From Actinomadura rudentiformis (GTDB lineage Bacteria > Actinomycetota > Actinomycetes > Streptosporangiales > Streptosporangiaceae): DNA of 64,000 nucleotides. The stretch lies in the NCBI RefSeq assembly GCF_008923185.1, contig NZ_WBMT01000002.1, positions 571,813-635,812 on the forward strand. Direction: 5' to 3'. Shown piece after piece: positions 55,066 through 64,000 of this stretch (position 1 is its first letter; every line of letters starts with the position of its first letter). The notes under the pieces were generated by a model, which was not told the DNA's origin, did not search any database, and saw only the letters and a list, made by a program, of their open reading frames with translations. Both the position numbers and the translations under genes were made by a program.

Positions 55066-56985
55066 TTAGAGGACGAAAGCGATCACCACGACGATGATGA
55101 TCACGAGCAGCACGGCGGCGCCGATGATCATCAGGTTCTTGTTGCCGCCCTTGCCCTTCTTCTCTGCCTCGCCGCCGGGCGCGTATCCGGCATAGCCGCC
55201 TTCGCCGCCGGGCTGCATGCCGTACTGCTGCTGCCCGTACTGGCCCTGCTGGCCTGGCTGGCCTGGCTGGCCCTGCTGACCGGGTTGGCTTGGCTGCGCG
55301 GGAGCCTGCCCATAGGCAGCTTGGCCGTACTGCTGCTGACCTTGCTGTTGGCCGTATTGCTGCTGGCCATAGGGCTGTTGCTGCGCGTCCTGCTGACCGT
55401 ACTGCTGCTGCCCTTCCTGCTGACCGTAGGGCTGCTGGCCGTAGCCCTGCTGCCCGTACTGCTGCTCCTGGCCGTACTGCTGGCCGCCGAAGGGCTGCTG
55501 CCCAGGTGCCTGCTGCCCGGGAGCCTGCTGCTGGCCTGGCGCCGGGGGCTGCGCGGACGCTCCCCACTGCTGGTACTGGCCCATGTCCATGCGCGTCTGG
55601 TCTGCAAGGCCACCGCCCTGCTGCTGCGGCGGCTCGGAGGACTGGCCCACAGAGGGGTCGAATGCCTGTGTGGACTGCGAGTCCTCCGCCTCGCGCCCGA
55701 GCGGCGTCGCCGGGGAGCCGTAACCCTGGGGCTCCTCGCCCGACGAGGCCGCGCCGAAGCCTGGCTCGGGTGGCGGGACCATCAGGGTGCGGTTGGAGTC
55801 CACCGAGGGCGGCTGCTGCTCGGGCGGCGTCGACTGCGCCTCAGGAGTCCACGGTTCGGGCGTGGTGGGCGGCGTCGGCGCCTGCCAGGGCTCGGCCGGC
55901 GGCTCCTGGGCGGGCCGGCGTTCCGGCCCGGAGGCGACGGGGATGTCCGGCCCCGGCGACCAGGCAGTGGTCGCCTGGTCGTCGACCGCCGGGCGCTCCT
56001 GCTCCGGCGTCGCGGCACCCGGCCCTGGAACGATCATCGTGCGCTCGGACATCCCGCCCTCACCGCTCTGGGCTGCGGGCGCCTCCGGCTCGGCCGGCGG
56101 CGTGAACGGCTCGCCGGTCGGCGGGAGCGGCTCGGCCGGTGAGGCGAACGGCTCCTGCGGCGTGCCGTAAGGGGCCTGCCCATACGGCTGCTGCGCTTCA
56201 GGCTGCTGACCGTACGGCTGCTGCTGTGGTTCGGTCTGCTGCTCGTACGGTTGCTGCTGTCCGTACGGTTGCTGCGGCTCGGGCGGCTGCCCGTAACTCG
56301 GCAGCGGTGGCTGCTGCTGGCCGTAGGGCTGCTGCTGCGGCTCCTGCGGGTAACCGCCCTGCTGCTGCTCGAACGGGGGCTGCCCGTATTGGCCGGGCTG
56401 GTCGAAGCTCGGGGCGACCGGAGGCTGCCCGTACGGCTGCTGGGGATCGGGAACTGTCGAGTACCCACTGGGAGCGGGCGGCGCACCGTGCTGCGCAGGA
56501 GGCTGACCGTACTGCTGCTCCTGGCCGTAAGGCGGCTGCGGCTCCTGGCCGTAGGGCGGCTGCGGCGGCGCGGACGGCTGTTCACTGCCCGGGATGGGCA
56601 TCGGCTCGATCATGGTCGGCGGCGGAGGCAGCGGGGGCTCCTGCGCGGCGGGCGGCTGCTGCGCGGCCGTCGGCTGCTCGGCGGCAGGCGGCTGCTGGTC
56701 GGCAGGCGGCTGCTGGTCGGCAGGCGGGGACTGCGGCGCGGTGGGCGCGGGCGGAGGCGGAGGCTGGGCGGTGCCGCCGAGCTGGGGCGCTCCAAAGACC
56801 ACCGTGCGGTCGCCCATCGGCCGCGCGGGCGGCTGGCCCATCGGCCCCGCGGGCGGCTGGCCCATGGGTCGCGCGGGCGGCTCGTCCTTCTGCTCGGGCT
56901 GCCCCTCGGCAGGATCCGCCTTCGGCGTCTCCTTGTCGTCAGGCAACGGCCACTGCGGTCCCTGCGTGCCGTCGTTCTCGGTCAT
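55066..56985 (-). CDS. Prion-like YGQ-rich tail-anchored protein
   Basis: Protein of 639 residues that is almost entirely low-complexity. An acidic start (MTENDGTQGPQWPLPDDKET) is followed by Pro/Gln stretches and about twenty YGQ units in two blocks, roughly residues 140-300 and 490-600 (PYGQQQP, QQYGQQGYGQQPYGQQEGQQ). Short motifs with a Thr after Arg recur between the blocks: DRTVVF, ERTMIV, NRTLMV. A Lys/Gly patch (EKKGKGGNKN) precedes a single C-terminal helix of about 22 residues (LMIIGAAVLLVIIIVVVIAF), so it is probably tail-anchored with the disordered part inside the cell. Composition resembles phase-separating FUS/EWS-type domains. No family function known to me. Monocistronic between terminators. 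Confidence 0.85.
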   Translation of the reverse strand: MTENDGTQGPQWPLPDDKETPKADPAEGQPEQKDEPPARPMGQPPAGPMGQPPARPMGDRTVVFGAPQLGGTAQPPPPPAPTAPQSPPADQQPPADQQPPAAEQPTAAQQPPAAQEPPLPPPPTMIEPMPIPGSEQPSAPPQPPYGQEPQPPYGQEQQYGQPPAQHGAPPAPSGYSTVPDPQQPYGQPPVAPSFDQPGQYGQPPFEQQQGGYPQEPQQQPYGQQQPPLPSYGQPPEPQQPYGQQQPYEQQTEPQQQPYGQQPEAQQPYGQAPYGTPQEPFASPAEPLPPTGEPFTPPAEPEAPAAQSGEGGMSERTMIVPGPGAATPEQERPAVDDQATTAWSPGPDIPVASGPERRPAQEPPAEPWQAPTPPTTPEPWTPEAQSTPPEQQPPSVDSNRTLMVPPPEPGFGAASSGEEPQGYGSPATPLGREAEDSQSTQAFDPSVGQSSEPPQQQGGGLADQTRMDMGQYQQWGASAQPPAPGQQQAPGQQAPGQQPFGGQQYGQEQQYGQQGYGQQPYGQQEGQQQYGQQDAQQQPYGQQQYGQQQGQQQYGQAAYGQAPAQPSQPGQQGQPGQPGQQGQYGQQQYGMQPGGEGGYAGYAPGGEAEKKGKGGNKNLMIIGAAVLLVIIIVVVIAFVL

Positions 56986-57217
56986 CGTCGGGCTCCTTCA
57001 GCGCCGTAGTCCCGGGGGTCCCCCAGGCCCGTGCCTGCCGGCTCGGAAACGCGCGGCGCGTAACGCGGCGTCCGAGCCTTGGTCTCGGTCCCAGGGGCGG
57101 CGTGGTGGCCGCCCAGGGCTGTCTTCCGCCCCCAGCCTGCCCCGACCGCCTGTGGAATCGCAAATCACCACCCCATATCGACGGTGAAACCCTGCCTCAC
57201 GTTCCCCTGACATGGGA

Positions 57218-57247
57218 GAGGCCGCCCCCTTCGCAGGGAGCGGCCTC
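57218..57247 (-). terminator. Terminator of the aldo/keto reductase gene
   Basis: GAGGCCGC (57218-57225) pairs with GCGGCCTC (57240-57247), with inner CCCT/AGGG pairs, 13 bases past the leftward stop. Confidence 0.65.
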
Positions 57248-57259
57248 AGCCGGATCCGG

Positions 57260-58240
57260 CTATTCGTGGCCGACAATGGGATGCGGTCGATAAGGCGCTT
57301 CCAGCCGTTCGATCTCCTTCTCGTCCAGCCGCAGCGTGACGGCCGCGGCGGCGTCCTCGACATGCTTCAGCTTCGTCGCTCCGATGATCGGCGCGACCAC
57401 GCCCTCCTTGTGGAGCAGCCATGCCAGCGCCACCTGCGCCGGCGGCACGCCCCGCTCCCCCGCCACAGCCTTGACGACGTCGACCACGTCGAAGTCGGCC
57501 TCCTCGTACAAGGCGTCGGCGTAGGTGTCGTTCTCGGAACGCACGGTTCGGCGCTCACCGCCGCGTTCCCGGTTGCCTGCCAGCAACCCGCGGGCCAGCG
57601 GGCTCCACGGGATGGCGCCGACCCCCTGGTCCACGCACAGCGGGAGCATCTCCCGCTCTTCTTCCCGGTAGACCAGGTTGTAGTGGTTCTGCATGGAGAC
57701 GAACTTGGTCCAGCCGCCCACTTCAGCGGCACGCTGTGCCTTCGCGAACTGCCACGCGTACATGCTGGAGGCCCCGATGTACCTCGCCTTGCCGGCCTTC
57801 ACCACGTCGTGGAGCGCCTCCATGGTCTCCTCGACCGGCGTGTCGTAGTCCCACCGGTGAATCTGGTAGAGGTCCACGTGGTCGGTGCCCAGCCGCCGCA
57901 GCGACGCGTCGATCGACGCCATCACGTGCTTGCGCGACAGGCCCTGGTCGTTCGGGCCATCGCCCATCGGGAAATAGACCTTGGTGGCCAGCACGTAGTC
58001 GTCGCGGCTCTGAAAGAACTTCGGCAGCAGCCGCCCGGTGATCTCCTCCGACCGGCCCAACGAGTACATGTCCGCGGTGTCGAAGAAGGTGATCCCTTCG
58101 TCCACGGCCTGCCGGACGATCGGCTCGGCCTCCACCTCGCCCAGGAACCACTTGCGCTGCTCCGGGTCGCCGTAGCTCATCATTCCCAGGCAGATGCGTG
58201 AGACCTTCAGCCCTGTGCCGCCGAGTCGTGTGTGTTCCAT
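57260..58240 (-). CDS. Aldo/keto reductase
   Basis: NADPH-dependent oxidoreductase of 326 residues. The catalytic tetrad is visible: Asp and Tyr in [15 protein letters not shown], Lys in VLATKVYF and His in LYQIHRWD. Cofactor contacts lie in [13 protein letters not shown] and [12 protein letters not shown]. It resembles the YajO/Tas-type reductases of AKR family 11/12. It starts 34 bases inside the end of the EamA transporter gene, so the two are coupled. Substrate unknown. Confidence 0.9.
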   Translation of the reverse strand: MEHTRLGGTGLKVSRICLGMMSYGDPEQRKWFLGEVEAEPIVRQAVDEGITFFDTADMYSLGRSEEITGRLLPKFFQSRDDYVLATKVYFPMGDGPNDQGLSRKHVMASIDASLRRLGTDHVDLYQIHRWDYDTPVEETMEALHDVVKAGKARYIGASSMYAWQFAKAQRAAEVGGWTKFVSMQNHYNLVYREEEREMLPLCVDQGVGAIPWSPLARGLLAGNRERGGERRTVRSENDTYADALYEEADFDVVDVVKAVAGERGVPPAQVALAWLLHKEGVVAPIIGATKLKHVEDAAAAVTLRLDEKEIERLEAPYRPHPIVGHE

Positions 58241-59040
58241 GCCTTCTCCTTCAGGGATTCCGTGCGTCCACTGTGCAATGCCACACCAAAGATCACAAAA
58301 GCCACCCCCAGCGCCTCCACGGCCGAGGGCACCTGCCGCAACACGATCACACCGATCACCACCGCGGTCGCCGGCAGCAGCGCCACCATCAGGGCGTAGG
58401 TCTCCCTCGCCAGCCGGGCCATGGCGAGCTGATCGCACACGTAGGGGATCACCGACGAGCAGATCCCCACCCCGGCTCCCGCCGCGAGCAGCAGCGGATC
58501 GGTCAGGGCCGGTCCGGCCACGACCAGGCCGGGCGCGGTGAGCACGGCCGCCGCGGCCATCGCCGCTCCCAGCCCGCCGATGGCGCCGGACCGCTGGGCT
58601 GAACGATGCGCCAGGACGATGTAGAACGCGAACAACGCCGCGTTCAGGAAGGCCAGCACGAATCCCAGCGGCTCGCCCTCCAACCGTACGTCCACGAGGG
58701 CATAGACCCCTCCCACCACCGCCAGCAGGGCGACCACGTTCCGCGGCGTTCGTGCTCCCAGCGCGGCTAGACCGACGACCGGCAGGAACTCGATCGCCGC
58801 GACGGTCCCCAGAGGCAACCGCGCTATCGCCATATAGAACGACACGTTCATGCCCGCCAGAACGACGCCCCAGGCCACAACCGTGCGATCCCATCTGAAG
58901 CGCCGCCAAAGCGCGAACACCAGCGCGGCGCTCCAGATGCGCAGTACGGCGACCCCGACCGGCTCGACCCTGGCGAACAGCAACACCGCGAACGCCGGCC
59001 CCAGGTAGTGGAAGACGGAGCTCACGACGAAGAAACGCAT
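58207..59040 (-). CDS. EamA-family (DMT) transporter
   Basis: Membrane protein of 277 residues with about nine to ten helices and the two EamA halves (YLGPAFAVLLFARVEPVGVA, LGFVLAFLNAALFAFYIVLA). RhtA/YddG-like exporters of amino acids or metabolites belong here. Divergent from an Lrp/AsnC regulator by 34 bases, a common exporter-regulator pair; so an amino acid or related compound is a fair guess. Confidence 0.87.
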   Translation of the reverse strand: MRFFVVSSVFHYLGPAFAVLLFARVEPVGVAVLRIWSAALVFALWRRFRWDRTVVAWGVVLAGMNVSFYMAIARLPLGTVAAIEFLPVVGLAALGARTPRNVVALLAVVGGVYALVDVRLEGEPLGFVLAFLNAALFAFYIVLAHRSAQRSGAIGGLGAAMAAAAVLTAPGLVVAGPALTDPLLLAAGAGVGICSSVIPYVCDQLAMARLARETYALMVALLPATAVVIGVIVLRQVPSAVEALGVAFVIFGVALHSGRTESLKEKAWNTHDSAAQG

Positions 59041-59074
59041 GGCCGTATCCTCGGCCGCTTCGTAAGTTGGAGGA

Positions 59075-59554
59075 ATGGCGAACAGAACGGGCAGGCCGGG
59101 CCGCGCCTACGAATCCAAGCCGCTCGACGAGACCGACCTTCGAATCCTCACCGAGCTCCAGCGGAACGCCCGGATCACGCTCGCCGAACTCGGGCGCCGC
59201 GTCGCCCTCTCCGCCCCCGCCGTCGCCGAACGTGTCCAGCGGCTGGAGGACACCGGTGCGATCACCGGCTACCACGCCGCCGTGGACCCCCGGGTCCTGG
59301 GCTTCCCGATCAGCGTCCTGGTCCGCATACGCCCCGCCCTCCGCGAGCTGAGCCGCATCCCCAAGATCGCCGAGGAGATCCCCGAGATCGTCGAATGCCA
59401 CCGGATGACCGGCGACGACTGCTTCTTCTTCGTCGCCCACCTGCGCACGGTCGAGGACCTCGAACCCATCCTCGACCGCTTCACCCCGTACGGCCGCACG
59501 ACGACCTCGATCCTCCAGTCGGCCCCGGTCTCCCGCCGACCGCTCCCCCTGTAG
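59075..59554 (+). CDS. Lrp/AsnC-family regulator
   Basis: Regulator of 159 residues. The N-terminal helix-turn-helix is LDETDLRILTELQRNARITL followed by AELGRRVALSAPAVAERVQR. The C-terminal RAM ligand domain shows SVLVRIRPALREL and VECHRMTGDDCFFFVAHL. The 34-base gap to the EamA gene must hold both promoters and the operator. Likely controls the transporter-reductase pair. Confidence 0.92.
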   Translation: MANRTGRPGRAYESKPLDETDLRILTELQRNARITLAELGRRVALSAPAVAERVQRLEDTGAITGYHAAVDPRVLGFPISVLVRIRPALRELSRIPKIAEEIPEIVECHRMTGDDCFFFVAHLRTVEDLEPILDRFTPYGRTTTSILQSAPVSRRPLPL

Positions 59555-59580
59555 CCCGCCAGCCCCTTGCTCCAACAGAA

Positions 59581-59611
59581 AGGCCGCTCCCCATCAGATG
59601 GGGAGCGGCCT
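59581..59611. terminator. Bidirectional hairpin terminator
   Basis: AGGCCGCTCCCCAT (59581-59594) and ATGGGGAGCGGCCT (59598-59611) form a perfect 14-bp stem with a 3-base loop, between the Lrp gene and the convergent small secreted-protein gene. Confidence 0.85.
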
Positions 59612-59625
59612 CGACAGAGGTCCCG

Positions 59626-59856
59626 TTAGCGCGAGCATTCCACCTCGGCGCGACGGTCGCTCATACCCTTCTGGACCGCCTGCTGGACGCACTGCTTCTG
59701 CTGCTCGGTCAGCTGGACCTCGCCACACACCTTGACCCCGGAGTACGTACGGCAATCCTGCGTGACCTGCGATGCCGTGGCCTGTGCCGGAACCGCCCCC
59801 GCAGCCCCGAACACCGTGACCGCGCCCAGCACACCCGCCGCGATGATCTTCGTCAT
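59626..59856 (-). CDS. Small secreted four-Cys protein
   Basis: Protein of 76 residues from ATG 59856; an upstream in-frame TTG (59877) is less likely. Signal peptide about 1-26 (MTKIIAAGVLGAVTVFGAAG ... AQA). The mature part has four Cys (QDCRTY, KVCGEV, KQCVQQ, VECSR), probably two disulfides, and a Gln/Lys-rich helix. Function unknown. Confidence 0.7.
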   Translation of the reverse strand: MTKIIAAGVLGAVTVFGAAGAVPAQATASQVTQDCRTYSGVKVCGEVQLTEQQKQCVQQAVQKGMSDRRAEVECSR

Positions 59857-60011
59857 AAAACGGTTCCCCCTGTTCAATCCCCTAGTACGGTAGCCACCCC
59901 ACCATCCCCATCTAGTGACGAACTACCCAAGACGTGGCAAAACACCTTGTGCTGATCGTCGGCTTGCCCGGCCTGATGCCTCGTCCGGGTAACGCGAAAG
60001 TCCAGGTAATG

Positions 60012-60046
60012 CGAAGGGCCCCTTCCGGGATGGAAGGGGCCCTTCG
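60012..60046 (-). terminator. Terminator of the rpoBC operon
   Basis: CGAAGGGCCCCTTCC (60012-60026) pairs perfectly over 15 bases with GGAAGGGGCCCTTCG (60032-60046), 54 bases past the rpoC stop. Confidence 0.85.
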
Positions 60047-60099
60047 GCGTGTCGTCAGAGGTGCCCTAGGGCTGCCTCAGCCTCAGCCGTTGTACTGCC

Positions 60100-63972
<3,873 letters not shown>

Positions 63973-64000
63973 CTTGTTTCCCCTTGAGTTGATCAGACCT

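Overview
The window is chromosomal DNA of a high-GC Gram-positive actinomycete. It carries WhiJ-type HTH/DUF5753 regulators with DUF397 partners, zinc-finger (C+) forms of S4, S14 and L36, a 337-residue RpoA, a class F sortase-like protein and a Tat-type PhoX phosphatase. I would place it in the Streptosporangiales, perhaps near Actinomadura, but that is inference from gene content. Most of the window is one conserved housekeeping neighbourhood read on the minus strand: rpoC, str operon, S10-spc operon, secY-adk-map, infA-rpmJ, rpsM-rpsK-rpsD-rpoA-rplQ, truA, rplM-rpsI, glmM, coaA, glmS, acpS. Accessory genes are inserted at several of its joints.

Left part (1-9062): between acpS and glmS lie two related modules. 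Each has an HTH/DUF5753 regulator transcribed divergently from a small class III nucleotidyl-cyclase-like protein, plus one or two DUF397 genes. The two divergent promoter regions share three 25-bp sites with a common consensus and compensating arm changes, a candidate operator family. A PhoX phosphatase and a two-gene ABC exporter follow.

9139-21311: glmS, coaA and glmM (UDP-GlcNAc and CoA supply) with, between them, a membrane protein with a sigma-region-4-like start, a four-gene translationally coupled double ABC exporter, a DUF389 membrane protein, a GmrSD/HNH-type lipoprotein and a small A(I/L)G-repeat protein. 21548-28283: rplM-rpsI, a CAP-domain surface protein, two tandem membrane proteins sharing an undescribed extracytoplasmic Cys-pair domain, and truA.

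28528-39266: the alpha-operon genes, then infA and map-adk-secY. Infa and map are separated by an insert with an HTH protein, a sortase-like protein lacking its catalytic His, a wall-anchor-like partner, a metallophosphoesterase, a 14-copy 34-bp tandem repeat and a DUF1707 protein. 39636-40281: an oppositely oriented secreted-protein gene and a strong bidirectional terminator split rplO from secY. 40295-54376: the rest of the spc, S10 and str operons. 54377-60099: an insert holding the second copy of a dispersed multi-hairpin repeat (first copy at 19851), a YGQ-rich prion-like tail-anchored protein, an aldo/keto reductase, an EamA transporter, an Lrp regulator and a small secreted protein. rpoC fills the right end.
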